Positions 45,801 to 56,500 of a DNA stretch of 64,000 nt are shown piece by piece; the first letter of the stretch is position 1, and each line of letters begins with the position of its first letter. Position numbers and translations under genes: made by a program. The stretch comes from Blastomussa wellsi. Taxonomy: Eukaryota; Cnidaria; Anthozoa; Scleractinia; Plerogyridae. Location of the stretch: the NCBI GenBank assembly GCA_947652115.1, contig OX393564.1:9481308-9545307 (forward strand). The letters run 5' to 3'. The notes below the pieces were generated by a model. It had not been told where the DNA came from. It did no database searches and was given only the letters and a program-made list of their open reading frames with translations.

Positions 45801-48800
45801 ATTTTTAATAATTTTATATCTGCTGTAGATTTCCAGAGTGTGAAAAACTCTCCCCTCCTGTATTACAGTTGGATGAGGTATGGTGCTTTATCAGTCCTTG
45901 CCTTACGTGAATCTTCTTTCTCTTACAGCATTAAAGGCAACACCTTTCAACATAGTTGTCTTTCTTTAGCGACCAGTTTTAAACTAGGAACCGGGTATTT
46001 TAAGTTTCAAGTCAGTGTCTTTTATTGACGTTGAAACTTACTTCTCAAACTCATTAATAATTCATTACATTAAAACAAAGGAAATCAGAACCGTAACTGT
46101 GGTTTGGAAATGTGATCTTAATTAGCATATATTTTGAAGATTTTATTTCTTCGTTTTCTCCGTAGTTTTAGGTTCGATTGAGAAGATATATCAAACACTT
46201 GAGACAGTGTTTCATCACATTTCCAAACACCTCGAAGTTCGTCAAAAATACTCCGCTGCGCGTCGTATTTTCAACTCTCTTCTCGGTGTTTGGAAATGTG
46301 ATGAAACACTGTCTCTCGTGTTTGATATATTACTTTAAAGTTTTTTTGTGCCACTCCAGACTAACATGTCAATACAAATTTTACATGTACTGCTTTGTTG
46401 AGCTGCTCGTCCGTTTAAACATTTTGTCAACTTAACTACTGAAATAAAAGTTATTATTATAGTAGCTTCAAAAGAAAGCCTAGAAAAAGGATTTCTACGA
46501 AAAAGGAGATAGAGTTTGATTCAACCGTGTTGACATTGCAGACAGTTTGATGCCAGTATTGAACTGTTTAATTGCTTTCTGTAGGTGACCTTCTACTACG
46601 AAAAAGGAAAAGTTGTTCTCAATAAAGTTAGTCTTTCTGCAAATCAAGAGTCAAGGATTGCTCTGGTAAGTTTGACATTCTTTGAAAGTGAACTTGTGAT
46701 GGTAATCAGTCTCAGTGCTTCATGTATTTGTTTTTAGGTTGGTGAAAATGGCCAAGGAAAAACCACATTACTAAAGCTATTACTCGGTGATCTGGAGCCA
46801 GTGTCGGGACTCAAGTTCTCTCACAGGTAGGCAGTTTGGTTTGAAATTTGTTTTAACAGTTCCTATGACACCAAAAGAAGAGATAACATTGCATGGAAAT
46901 AATAATAAATAATAATAATAACTTTATTTAAGTGTCAATGTATTTAGCACCACTGTGCTAATTGGGGACACTGTAAATACGTAAACAAATATTGTAAATG
47001 AAACAGAAAGTTCTTAAAAATCCCAACTGGCAGGAGGCAGACCAGTTGGCTATTTACAAAGCGTGGAGGAGTTGAATTCGGGACCACCGAAGACAAATCC
47101 GTTTTAGTGGCAGGGAGGAGGACTCGAACCCGGGACCACCTGATTACAAGTCCAGCGCCCTGACCACTAGGCCACGCTCGCCTCCTGAGGCGATTGATTA
47201 TGGTTCCCTTTGGACTAACACCTTGCTTTCTTGAGAACAAGATACATTAGCAGATGAACAACCGTAGGGGACACATCTTAGGAAGATCGTAACTTCAAGG
47301 AAGCCTTGAATCTGATCAATGTAGATCACGTTTAGAATAATACTTAAATGTTATCACATTTTATTTTTTCCTATTTGACAGGAATTTAAAGATTGGTTAT
47401 TTCAGTCAACATCACGTGGATCAGCTTGGTTCAGAGCATTCCCCGCTGGAACTACTCGCTTCCAAGTTCCCAGGTACAAACTACGAATTCCTACTGTCGC
47501 ACAAGCTGTCTTTTCGGTGTAGGCTTTTCCGAGTGAACAACTCCCGTTTCTATTTAACAATTGCGTACACTATCGAGTTTTATAAAATAACTTGGATATT
47601 TCGTGCGCTGTCACTGGTCGATAGGTGTGTTTACATTCGCGCATATTTTTGAGAAATATTTTATAAAAGCAGTAGAGAACTTTTTCGTTTTTATATAGCC
47701 TCATCTAAGCACTCGACACTTCTTGAGTGCTTTGAGTGCTGGGTCATTTGGACGTACATGTATCTTAGGTCTGCTGTAGCGCGGTGGTGGATGTTAGTCT
47801 GACCGCCGTGCGACACCTCGGAGTTCTTTTTTCCTAATAGTTTGTGCAATTTAACGAAAAATATAAAATTTTATATTATATTTCTCGCATGTAAGTTTGT
47901 TTTTTTTTTCATACAATGCTAGAGTGTAACTTCAATGTTTTAAGGTTAAATGTGTTCTTGTACAGGACAGCACGAGGAAGAGTATCGGCGTCAGCTGGGT
48001 AGCTATGGAGTGATAGGTGACTTGGCTCTCAGACCTGTTAAGAGTTTGTCAGGTGGACAGAAGAGTAGAGTGGTTATGGCTGTGATGAGTATGATAAGGT
48101 AGGGCAATCCAGCTTATGAATTACCGTGCAGATATCTTCTACTTCCACCATGACCTCCAGTGTTAGTAGTCACCTTACCTCTTAGGGACGGACCATTTTA
48201 TTTTTCAGGGGGGAGGGGGGTTGGGCAATTACCAAAAAACATTCCTGCACATGCAAAAGCGCAAAAAAAAAATATCGTGCAAAGGGAGGCGAAAAAAATC
48301 AAGCACGCACTTTCTACTCTCCAGGTTCTGTGATGATGTTAAAAACTCTTCCAAAGGCTCACAGTCCAAAAAAAATCTTGCTCAACTTGAAGGTGAAAAA
48401 AATTCTTACCCAGAAAAATTGCCCAACACCCCCCGCCCCACCCCCTTAAAAATAAAATTCCGCCCCGTAATTTATAAACGTTCTAAAGTAGAATTGTTCT
48501 TTCATTCCATAGACCGCATTTCCTCATTCTTGACGAACCAACAAATCATTTAGATGTTGAGACTATAGACGCTCTTGGAAAAGCTTTAAACAATTATAAG
48601 GTGATTTTGTTGGTAGTGGTGGTGGTGACAAGTTTGCCGTTGAACCGGGAGTTGAATTATGAAATTTTTAAATGTCGCTATTCACAGGATTTCAATCACA
48701 TCCTTACAATATTCATCTGTAGACAAAGAGGTCTTCTGTACGTTGGAATTAGGTGTTAATTTAGACTACAATCTTGAACTTTTGTCTAAAATGTACTATT

Positions 48801-49043
48801 TACAGATGTTGCAAGGGTGTTCATGTAGGTTGCTTTTCCACATACTAAAAATGAAAACTTCAATGTTCATATACGAGTGTTGTTGTGTTGCAGGGTGGTG
48901 TTGTCATGGTAACTCATGACGAGAGACTAGTACGAAGTGTATGTAAAGAAGTTTGGCTGTGCTCCAGTGGTTCGGTCATTAGACAAGATGGCGGATTCGA
49001 CCAATACAGAAAACTACTGGAAGATCAGCTTCGAGATTTGTGA
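31971..49043 (+). CDS. ABCF3: ATP-binding cassette subfamily F member 3, 26 exons
   Basis: Exons: 31971-32055, 34090-34234, 34752-34840, 35710-35765, 35840-35940, 36247-36369, 36474-36578, 37819-37870, 38656-38765, 39978-40023, 40393-40439, 41323-41382, 41882-41938, 43041-43063, 43406-43461, 43733-43849, 44481-44564, 45062-45138, 45407-45451, 45829-45877, 46585-46665, 46738-46826, 47382-47473, 47966-48098, 48513-48600, 48894-49043. All phases agree; product 719 aa, close to the vertebrate length of about 709. The N-terminus ([15 protein letters not shown]) matches the ABCF3-specific region. Cassette 1: GRNGIGKTT (220-228), [37 protein letters not shown]. Cassette 2: GENGQGKTT (538-546), [27 protein letters not shown]. 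There is no transmembrane segment, as for all ABC-F proteins, which act with ribosomes and translation. The 23-base exon 14 and 28 kb-scale repeats in introns do not disturb the frame. Confidence 0.96.
32056..34089. other. ABCF3 intron 1
   Basis: About 2 kb without recognisable gene. Near 33003-33020 and 33190-33210, AAAACCGTGAACACC and AGGTGTTCATGG resemble the termini of the TA-flanked element at 40672-41266, so a decayed relative may lie here. Confidence 0.45.
35429..35589. mobile_element. Palindromic MITE, TATGTTGTGGTT family, copy 2
   Basis: Ends TATGTTGTGGTGCAATTTTCCCC and inverted GGGTAAAATTAAACCACAACAT around an AT-rich centre; in ABCF3 intron 3. Confidence 0.62.
36047..36171 (-). 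mobile_element. Partial SINE, minus orientation
   Basis: The reverse complement contains CTCTCAGTGCCT...TGTATAAATGGGTACCAGCG and ACCCTGCGATGACC, matching the middle of the SINE copies at 39664 and 44046. In ABCF3 intron 5. Confidence 0.55.
36791..36953. mobile_element. Palindromic MITE, TATGTTGTGGTT family, copy 3
   Basis: Long inverted arms TATGTTGTGGTTTAAATTTA...AAACCAGTTTGAT and the complement; the best preserved palindrome of the three copies. In ABCF3 intron 7, immediately before another inverted-repeat element. Confidence 0.72.
36955..37124. mobile_element. MITE with ACACCTTATTCCAAAATGGC ends
   Basis: Inverted termini ACACCTTATTCCAAAATGGC and GCCATTTTGGAATAAGGTGT. Inner words CCTCGTT/AACGAGG and TTGCC/GGCAA continue the palindrome. 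It abuts copy 3 of the TATGTTGTGGTT family on the left and the minisatellite on the right. Confidence 0.72.
37125..37460. repeat. 24-bp minisatellite, 14 units
   Basis: Fourteen head-to-tail copies of ATGGATAGGAGACTGGGTGAATGC (shown here as ATGGATAGGAGACTGGGTGA plus ATGC), 336 bases exactly, with point variants in units 1, 2, 6, 7 and 10. Because 24 is a multiple of three and few stops occur, most frames on both strands stay open and give artefact peptides such as repeated MDRRLGEC or HAFTQSPI. It lies in ABCF3 intron 7. Confidence 0.93.
37461..37818. other. ABCF3 intron 7 remainder
   Basis: AT-rich sequence with nothing recognisable before the acceptor ACCCGCAG. Confidence 0.5.
38310..38554 (+). 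mobile_element. LINE 3' end with (GTT)n tail
   Basis: 'CTGCCTCGATTAGCTCCGCT' followed by a TTGTGAATATAAACAATAAAG stretch and GTTGTTGTTGTTG is a typical CR1/L2-like 3' untranslated end with a microsatellite tail. No coding part remains. In ABCF3 intron 8. Confidence 0.55.
38766..39663. other. ABCF3 intron 9, left part
   Basis: Contains repeated words such as AACACGCT, ACACGCTAAACAC and GCATGCTATG suggesting an old repeat, but no clear boundaries or coding potential. Confidence 0.35.
39664..39926 (+). mobile_element. tRNA-derived SINE, copy 1
   Basis: The head GTGGCTTTATGGTTAGTGCG resembles an A box and TTTGAGCCTCGGC a decayed B box. It continues through GTATAAATGGGTACCGACG, ACCCTGTGATGGCC and CTGGGATAAGCTCC. 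The copy at 44046-44334 is colinear. Confidence 0.75.
40672..41266. mobile_element. TA-flanked MITE with 45-bp TIR
   Basis: TA-CAGTGCGACCCAGAAAACC...CTAAAATTATTTCTGG on the left and CCAGAAATAATTTTAG...GGTTGCACTG-TA on the right. TA target and CAGTGCGACC start point to a Tc1/mariner-type non-autonomous element. No transposase. In ABCF3 intron 11. Confidence 0.75.
42007..42768. mobile_element. TTAA-flanked element, TIR GGTGGCTTACTACAG
   Basis: TTAA (42003-42006) then GGTGGCTTACTACAGTTTT; at the right AAAACTGTAGTAAGCCACC then TTAA (42769-42772). The 762-base interior has no coding frame of note. Its terminus is related to that of the 5808-8743 element. In ABCF3 intron 13. Confidence 0.75.
44046..44334 (+). 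mobile_element. tRNA-derived SINE, copy 2
   Basis: A-box-like GTGGCCTAATGGTTAGTGC and B-box-like GGTTCGAGCTC, then the shared body (TGTATAAATGGATACCGGCG, CATCCCATCCAGGG). Better preserved head than copy 1. In ABCF3 intron 16. Confidence 0.8.
46185..46330. mobile_element. Palindromic MITE in ABCF3 intron 20
   Basis: ATATATCAAACACTTGAGAC...CACATTTCCAAACACC and the inverted GGTGTTTGGAAATGTG...GTGTTTGATATAT surround a short centre with CGCTGCGCG. A partial related word (GTTTGGAAATGTGATC) lies just upstream at about 46102. Confidence 0.7.
46898..47190 (-). mobile_element. tRNA-derived SINE, minus orientation
   Basis: On the minus strand the head reads GTGGCCTAGTGGTCAGGGCG (A box), GGACTTGTAATCAGG and GGGTTCGAGTCC (B box), then a body ending in an (ATT)n-type tail at 46898-46930. 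It is a different family from the 39664/44046 SINE because the body and tail differ. The tRNA-like head is not a working tRNA gene: the acceptor stem is not closed. Confidence 0.72.
48185..48480. repeat. Decayed element with C/G-rich ends in ABCF3 intron 24
   Basis: 'GGACCATTTTATTTTTCAGG' plus GGGGAGGGGGG on the left and CCCCGCCCCACCCCCTTAAA plus AATAAAATTCCG on the right look like inverted ends. The general pattern resembles the 62368-63090 element. Boundaries are uncertain. Confidence 0.4.
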
Positions 49044-49063
49044 CGAAATCCCGTAGATTTATA

Positions 49064-49069
49064 AATAAA
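49064..49069 (+). terminator. ABCF3 polyadenylation signal
   Basis: AATAAA 21 bases after the stop codon of ABCF3, in ATAAATAAATGATAAA. Confidence 0.55.
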
Positions 49070-49219
49070 TGATAAATTTAATTACTCCTCAACTGCAGTC
49101 TAAACATAAAGACGTTCCACAATGAAAGGGACGATAGCTACAACTGACATATTTCGGGTTCAAAATAACAATTTCAACATCCTGTACTGCACGACTCAAA
49201 CGTCCTGTAAACAAACGTC

Positions 49220-49741
49220 ATGAAAACGAAACGCGACACTGAGAAAAGTTTCTTATTTTCCACAGGGCCTTCTTCGGTTGAATTTAAAGAAATTCCGTTT
49301 CAAAACAAAAAGGGAAGTCACCGGCTAATTCCAAAAAAACAACATATTACGATAGCTCGAGCTGATAAATCTGGGTGGATTACAGGTCTTCCAAAAAATA
49401 TCTCACTGCAGAGGTCCGCTGGGTGCCTCCGGGTATATACACTTCGACTTGGGATTGGTTTTAAGAGTAAGCTGTTTTATATGGAAACTTCAATGTACAA
49501 GACTATGAAAGAATTTCGGGATATTGTGACCGGAGAGTACCTTCATCCAGGGGTAGAGATGAATGAGTCATGGAAAGGAGGTTATAGTTTATTTAACTTG
49601 GCTCATTGTTGTGGAGGAAAAATGTTGAATAACCTGATCACATTTATGGTTAGACATACTGCGCATTTGCAGATTAACCCATTGGCTCCCGTGCCGGCCA
49701 AAACCGGCCGTGACAAACATTGTGCTTTGTTCCGCTTCTGA
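49220..49741 (+). CDS. Unassigned ORF, 173 codons, 3' end overprinted by a transposon
   Basis: A single plus-strand frame without introns, starting MKTKRDTEKSFLF. It includes ITGLPKNISLQRSAGCLRV, MKEFRDIVTGEYLHPGVEM and LAHCCGGKMLNN. I recognise no domain. Its last 20 or so codons come from the TTAA-flanked element that begins at 49678. The frame could be a small gene, an old pseudogene or chance; proximity to the ABCF3 stop (177 bases) also allows 3' UTR. Confidence 0.25.
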   Translation: MKTKRDTEKSFLFSTGPSSVEFKEIPFQNKKGSHRLIPKKQHITIARADKSGWITGLPKNISLQRSAGCLRVYTLRLGIGFKSKLFYMETSMYKTMKEFRDIVTGEYLHPGVEMNESWKGGYSLFNLAHCCGGKMLNNLITFMVRHTAHLQINPLAPVPAKTGRDKHCALFRF

Positions 49742-50044
49742 CCATTCTCGTTCCCATAGCCCTTTCTCTTAGCCGGCAGGGCCTTCGCACGAGAAACGAA
49801 GGGCGCTGGGGACATAGGATTTTCAAAAATATTCGAATTTTCTTCATTGGCTGGTTGAGAACAAAGAAACCTTAAACGGAAGTCAAAATGTTCGCCGACC
49901 GCCATATTACAGCACACAACATGCAGAAACATCAATACTATATACATGAAGTCCGGAAGTTGTAGAATCTCGACCAGAGCCTTTCTAGTGCCAAGGCCCC
50001 GCCGGCAAAGAGAAATGAAAAAGGCTACGGGGACGACAATGGCT
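49740..50044. mobile_element. MITE nested in the piggyBac-like element
   Basis: ACCATTCTCGTTCCCATAGC...AGCCGGCAGGGCCTT on the left and AAGGCCCCGCCGGC...GGCTACGGGGACGACAATGG on the right form imperfect inverted arms. Confidence 0.55.
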
Positions 50045-50659
50045 TTTGACGTCGTCATCTTTTTACCAAAAAAAGGCATCACTTATACTCAATCTCTGCA
50101 AGAGGAAAAGATCTTTCCAATGATACCGAGATCAGAATGACAGAGTTAATTGAGCATGAAATTTGAGTGAAAACTCGGAGGAACTGAAATTGCCTTATAA
50201 CTAAACTACCCTTGGCTACACCCTCGTACCCAGGGTCGGTCGGGAAACGAGCGACCCTGGAAAGATCCGATTTGAAGTCCGAAAATATCGGACTTTCGGT
50301 TGAAATGCGCATGCCTACTTTTCAAAAGCTTGACCCAACGAACTACATGGTATTTTACTTCTGGCCATTTTTATTGTTTTGAAAACCAATCAAAATCGAT
50401 CCTGCAAGACTCGAGGTACGAGGTTGTCCTTGGCCACTCCATGGGAAGAATTTCCTGTTTGGATGACGCTTTCTCAGGAATTTTTGGACTGAAGGCAAGC
50501 CCACTAGAAGGCCAACAACTGCAGCAGAACGACAAGAAAAGGAGAAGAGGGAAAAGCGCAAAAATGGAAAAAACAAAAAAAGCCCAAAGACATGTCACTT
50601 TTTAATCCAAATTAATTCCCTTTTGCGCATGCCCGGGCAAAAATGTCATAAAACACGAC

Positions 50660-50860
50660 CAATCTCGTCCCCAGAGCCTGCTTTTCTTTTGGTCAGCACC
50701 AAGAACACGGACTCTGGCCAGGACTGATCCCGGAGTCTGCATTTCACGGACTTCCGGCCGTTCTGCGCAAACTCAAAACTTTTTCGCTTAATCTGATTGG
50801 CCGAGAATCAGAACATTGAACTATGCGCATGCTCCAAAGGTGCTGACCAAAAGATTGAAA
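50660..50860. mobile_element. MITE with CTCGTCCCCAGAG terminus, copy 2
   Basis: Left AATCTCGTCCCCAGAGCCTG and TTTGGTCAGCACCAAG; right GTGCTGACCAAAAG. Related to copies at 4229-4434 and 58826-59046. Right boundary uncertain. Confidence 0.5.
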
Positions 50861-51009
50861 ACACGACGCGTGAAAATACATTCATGTTTTCATATTGCAA
50901 AGGAGGTTATTGAGTATTTGGGAGCAGTTTAGCCCACTACTGACCATAAAATGTCGTAAATGTCCAAAAAAGTGCTTTTTCCAAAAATCTCCGGGTGCCA
51001 ATGGGTTAA

Positions 51010-53522
51010 CGACAAAAATAAAAGAACTGCTTATTCAATAAGTCATTTGACTGAAGTAAAAAAAACTACGCAAATATAAAATGTAATATAAGTGACTTGG
51101 TAATAAATAAATGTTGTTGGGCTTATGGTCGTTTTGTATTGTGCTAGTTCAGGAAACATCCCATTTGTTTTGAAATCCTTACAGGGTGTTTTAATGTGAC
51201 GTTTCCAAACCAAAAACGGCGGCCATATTGGTGTTCCAAACCAATCGTCCGGTAATTGAAGTCTATTGTTATGAAAATACCATTTTTTGTTCCAGCAATC
51301 CAATATGGCCGCTTGTCTCGTGTATGACTCTATATTAGCATTAGAGTCAACATATATTTCATTAATTACTCTCCTCCTGTTTTAGCAGTTGGTTTCTTAA
51401 GGCGTTGGCAAACGGACACGTTGTTGCTTATGGCGATTTGTTGCGCGCGCAAACGCGGAAACATTTGTTGCGGACAAAATGTTTCTGAATAAAATCAGAA
51501 ATATTTTTTGTGTCCGTAACAAAAATGTTGCGCGGGCGGACAAACAGGGAAACATCTGTGTCCGCCAAAATGTCCTCGTTTGAAATAAAAGTTGTCGAAC
51601 GATTTTTTGAAACTTACTCTGAAAGTTGCCTTCCAAGCACCGTGCCCCCAAAAGAGATGTGATGGGCCAATCTCACCCCATTTTACGCCTGCAACGGTGC
51701 TAATAACGCGCGTTACTTTATCGTTTCACGGTACATCTTGTGGTAGCTGAAAGGAAAGATTATTTATAACGGAATACTTGGCAAAAAAATTGATAGCTAG
51801 CAAGTCTCGATTCTATGGAAAATTGTAACATAATTTATGGGACTCAACAATCCCTCGAGTCGTTCGCAAGGCCATAATTCTACACCAAAATTCTGTAACA
51901 AAAATATAGGTCACCTTGCTTGTCTACAAGAATAACGACGATTTACTCGCTCGTGAGCAAATCCGTATAGAAAAAGCCCCCATAAAGTTTATGTGCGCGC
52001 GCTAATCACTCATACATCCTGTGCAGTAAGGGTGCGCAATGCAATACTAACGCGGTAATGCTTTGTACAAGTCGCTTTCAGTGCGGAGCAACAAGATTAA
52101 CATGTAACCTTGCTTGCTAAGGCTTTCCTGGCGCAAATAAAATTGAAAATACCTTTATTTTCAACAGTGCTGTACATTATTCCCATCTACAAAAGAGGTC
52201 GTACTATGATAAATTGTTCAATAATTATTGTAATTTATAACTATACCCAGTCCCCTGACCAAGACGAGTTGGCTAAAATCAAACGATATTCCGCAATATT
52301 GAGCAGGATAATTGTTTTATTATTCAACAAATTGTCAACGAGGCGCATTTTACAGCTATAAAAGTTTGTTTATTTGTTTGTTTAGTTGCCGTTATGCGGC
52401 GCTTTGCGAGACTTCGGAGGATACCGGTCAAGTACAGATGACAGATGACAATCGCTTTGACCACAACCACATGCAGGCAACGCGACAATTTGTTGAATAA
52501 TAAGTCATGTTAGTTACTCCTTAGCAATGAATAAATCAACGAGTTTGAGCGTCCAAACTGTTACGATTGCAACAAGGCAGCTAGAAGGAGACTAAGCTGA
52601 CTTGTATCCCTTACCACATCTGATGTCTTAAAATATTATCTCAAACTTTCTGGCCTTCTTTGCTCTTACACGCATTTATCGTTTTGATAGTCCAGTGGTG
52701 ATCTTACAACTGTAGAATGTTTTACTTATAACCATTTCAGTGCCCAGGTCACCATGGAAATTCTCGTTACCAGTAGTGCACATTTTCTTTTACTTCTCTA
52801 TTGGAGAATGTGATTTTTAATCAGGCCTTCTCCACATTATTCATCAAATGTTGTAAGGAAAATAAGGTAGTTTGATTGCCTTACTGAGGTCGAGCTGAGC
52901 ATGAAATAGTGGATGAACAAGAAAAGTCACGCTCACGAGTGTATGCCTGTGGTGGCTTATGTTGTAAACTAAAAGTGCCTGTATGATGAAATATAATAAT
53001 AAACATCATAGTTATGTATATATACACCTCGAAAGCCCATGGATTTACGACATTTAAAAATTCTAAGCACCAAATGTGCAATTGTTATTTCAAGTTTTTT
53101 AGCGTTTACCTCTAAGTCTAAAAAATCTCAGTAGACCTTAACAAACACTATTGCCAGAAGCGAAGTGTCCACAAGTGAATGGCAATTATCTGTAATTCTT
53201 CCACTTATGATGCTAATCTCCTGTCAAAAATAAACTGGAATGAAACATTCAGCAACTTTGCCATACTTACTACATTATTTACAGTAATGTTGCCATGACT
53301 ACTGCAATTGGCCTTACTTCTTTTCACTTCCGTGGTCCCAAGGTGAAGCTAGCTGGAGAATTTCTCTATAACAATATGCACGCCTTGCAGTCGGAAGAAC
53401 CACAGACGATTACTGAAAACCTTCGTACCTAGACATGTCCACCTTTTTATTAAATTTGATCTAATGCCTAATCTCGTGGTGAGCATTGCTCGCACGCGAT
53501 ACCATTCACTTAAATAAATTAA
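51010..53522. other. Intergenic between ABCF3 and the acidic-protein gene
   Basis: No supported gene. 51405-51600 is CpG-rich with repeated words (GTTGCGCG, GGACAAAATGTTTCTG, AACATTTGTTGCGG), probably an old DNA element. 51960-52060 has CGCGCGC words. Short frames at 52110-52500 and 52881-53081 are unconvincing. Confidence 0.45.
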
Positions 53523-56500
53523 TTAGTGCTCGTTTTGATTATAATTAATATTAGAATCAGCAGATTTCAAAGCTCTGTCATAAGTCCTTTCCTGATGGGG
53601 TTGTCCCTGACCTTGGATTGGTCTGGCCTGTTGTGGCGCCTGCTGTGGTTGATGTTGTTGGTGGTGTTGTTGTTCTTGTGGTGAATCTTGAGGCTCTAAG
53701 ATGTCGCTATCTTCTTCATCAGCATCATCAGGATCTTGCTCTGTGTCATGTTCTGTGTCAGCATCTTCATCGTCATTATCAGCTACACAATGAGAAAAAC
53801 GTCAAACTAATTTAACGTTTACGGGTTTTCACCTCGACAGCAACTCAAGATTAAGGAATCAAAAACGCAACAGCAATGGCTTGACTCTGTCACTGAACAA
53901 TACGAGAATACAGTAGACAGTAGTCGTGGAATGTACGACTTTCAGCCACTTAACAGCCGCGAACAAGACTTGGTTGAACAAGGGTGACCTTAATGCCTTT
54001 AAGTTAGACTGCTCACAGACGCTCTATTTTTTCAACGCAAAAGAAAGCGCGCGAGCAAAAAACACAGAGAGCGAAGCGCTAGGGGGTGGGGGTGGGGAGT
54101 GAGTGAAAGAAAAAATAGAACGGCAGTGGACATCTTTGTTAAAAAGTGGACTTATTAGACTCCTCCCCCTATTATCGCCTTGTCGTTATCCGCCCCTCGA
54201 CCTATTAATCCTATGGCGTTATATCCCCACCAAAATTCAAGCTACTCAATGCAACATTCGTGATCAGAATTTGTGCTCGATTTTCCAATCCAACATTCAA
54301 CTTCTGTCCTTTCACCATTGAACATTCATCTTTTAAATTCAGTGTGTTTTATTAACAAGCAAGATGTTGCGGTGCATGATGCGACATGCTCGTATCCCAT
54401 TCCAACATCCTTGTTTTCCACATTCACAAACCAACATCGATTTTCTAAATTCAATATTTGATGTGTAGAGTGCGATATGCTTGCAGCGCAATCCAATATT
54501 CTTGTTCCGACGAGCTGACGAGGGCTAACGCTCGAAACGTCAGCTCTTGAATCTCTTTACGGTGGCCAATTGACATTATAAACCCAGTTGATAAAACCAA
54601 ATTATATTGTTGTAATGTAGCTGACCGTTTTATACTTCTGATGATGTATGTAGAAACGTTAAATCCTTAAAATCAAAATTTTTACAACATGCGTTGTTTT
54701 GTCCTGTTTGTGAGCGCAGTTTGCTTTTTATTTCTACTCAAGCTGAAATGGCCGAAGAATAAGAGTTTCCACGATTTGGCTCAAAGCGAGTTAACATGGT
54801 ATCAAATCTCAAAACAATTAGAATTACAATTACCGCGAGGTGATACAGTTACTTGTCGGCAGACAGAGATATTCTTCATTGCGCTATTGGTTCCACACGA
54901 GACAAAGAGCGAAGAGGCTTCATAGGGTCATGTAACTCAGAAAATAAAAGGTAGTCTAGAGCATATTAGAGCTCGAGTGCCAAGTTAAACGAAAGATCTA
55001 CTTTACCCTTTGTCACTGCAAAAGGAAGCACAAATTCAAGTTCCATCACTGAAGTTAAGCCCTGTTGGGCAGGGCTAGTATTGGGATGGGTGGAAGACAG
55101 GAATAACCCAATTGTTGCCTTTTCCTTTGATCTTTTTTTTTTGCCTTTTTTTTCGTATTTTCCAATGAATATATCAGCGACATTTTAGATCCTGTGTGAC
55201 GCTTTGTCCTTCTAACGGCTTCTTGAATTACACTTTTTGTGTAATCGACTAATCGTCCAAAAAGCGCAATCAAATCAACAATCGTCGTTTCTTGTTACTT
55301 CGACATTTTGTTGGGCTATCATGAACTTGACTCGGGCTCGAACTTAATTGACTCGTGCTACGAGGAAACTCGCTTTGAAATGATTTAAATATAAAAATGT
55401 GACAACAATAATAACAAAAATTAAACTATTTAAAATTCCCATTTCCGGTTCCGGTTCCGGATTCCTTGTTTTCCACACGCCCCTATTTTGAGCCCACATA
55501 CCTTGTACAGCGGAGTACATCCTCAAGGTCAGTTCACTCAAGCGTGAAGTTCGATGTCCGAACAAGAATATTGGATTGCGCTGCAAGCATATCGCACTCT
55601 ACACAGCAAATATTGAATTTAGAAAATCGATGTTGGTTTGTGAATGTGGAAAAAACAAGGATGTTGGATTGCGAGGCAAGCATGTCGCATCATGCACCGC
55701 AACATCTTGCTTGTTAATAAAACACACTGAATTTAAAAGATGAATGTTCAATGGTGAAAGGACAATGTCGAAATACAGAAGTTGAATGTTGGATTGGAAA
55801 ATCGAGCACAAATTCTGATCACGAATGTTGCATTGAGTAGCTTGAATTTTGGCGGGGATATAACGCCATACACCACAGGTACATTCTGAAATATGATGAG
55901 CTCTTCTCGTTTTTACTTCAAATGGCTTCTTGGAGAGCAAATAACCTTCACAATGCTAAGAATTTTTAACAAGAGCAGGAAACTTTAAAATTGAGGTTCG
56001 TGACACTGAAAAATATTCCTGGACATATCTTGCCGAAAACCGACAACAGTTGAAAAGTAATGATATAGAAACCTTACGGAGAGCCACAAGAAGATTTCTA
56101 CATCGGTGAAAGGTAAAATCGAGTTTCACAGAACAAGAAATATTCAAATTACCTTGGCTAGTTTAACTGGCTTGTCCATCGTGTAAATATGGCGGATGAA
56201 AGAGAAAGAAGCACGTGGTCAAAGCGGCTTTCATGCGCGCGCTGAATACTGGGAACGTAATTGGGCCCTGGGAACGAAATTGTTGTGAAAAAAGTGAGAA
56301 NNNNNNNNNNNNNNNNNNNNNNNNNNNNNNNNNNNNNNNNNNNNNNNNNNNNNNNNNNNNNNNNNNNNNNNNNNNNNNNNNNNNNNNNNNNNNNNNNNNN
56401 NNNNNNNNNNNNNNNNNNNNNNNNNNNNNNNNNNNNNNNNNNNNNNNNNNNNNNNNNNNNNNNNNNNNNNNNNNNNNNNNNNNNNNNNNNNNNNNNNNNN

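Larger units (their letters stand above)
49678..51005. mobile_element. piggyBac-like non-autonomous element
   Basis: TTAA (49674-49677) is followed by CCCATTGGCTCCCG; the right end CCGGGTGCCAATGGG is followed by TTAA (51006-51009). CCC/GGG ends with TTAA duplication are the piggyBac pattern. There is no transposase. At least two other inverted-repeat elements sit inside (49740-50044 and 50660-50860), and a GTACCCAGGGTC/GACCCTGG hairpin lies at 50225-50262. Confidence 0.78.
54212..55870. mobile_element. Long inverted repeat, about 300-bp arms
   Basis: Arms 54212-54507 and 55563-55870 are inverted copies (TATGGCGTTATATCCCC / GGGGATATAACGCCATA at the outer ends; CAATCCAATATTCTTGTTC / GAACAAGAATATTGGATTG at the inner). 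Words such as CAACATTC/GAATGTTG recur within each arm. Between the arms lie a Penelope-type terminus (54505-54609) and a 5S-like fragment. It fills part of the last intron of the acidic-protein gene. Confidence 0.78.

Noticed and set aside
47100..47190. tRNA-Thr gene candidate on the minus strand
   Set aside because: A and B boxes are good, but the acceptor stem does not close and a SINE body and (ATT)n tail follow, so it is a tRNA-derived SINE head.
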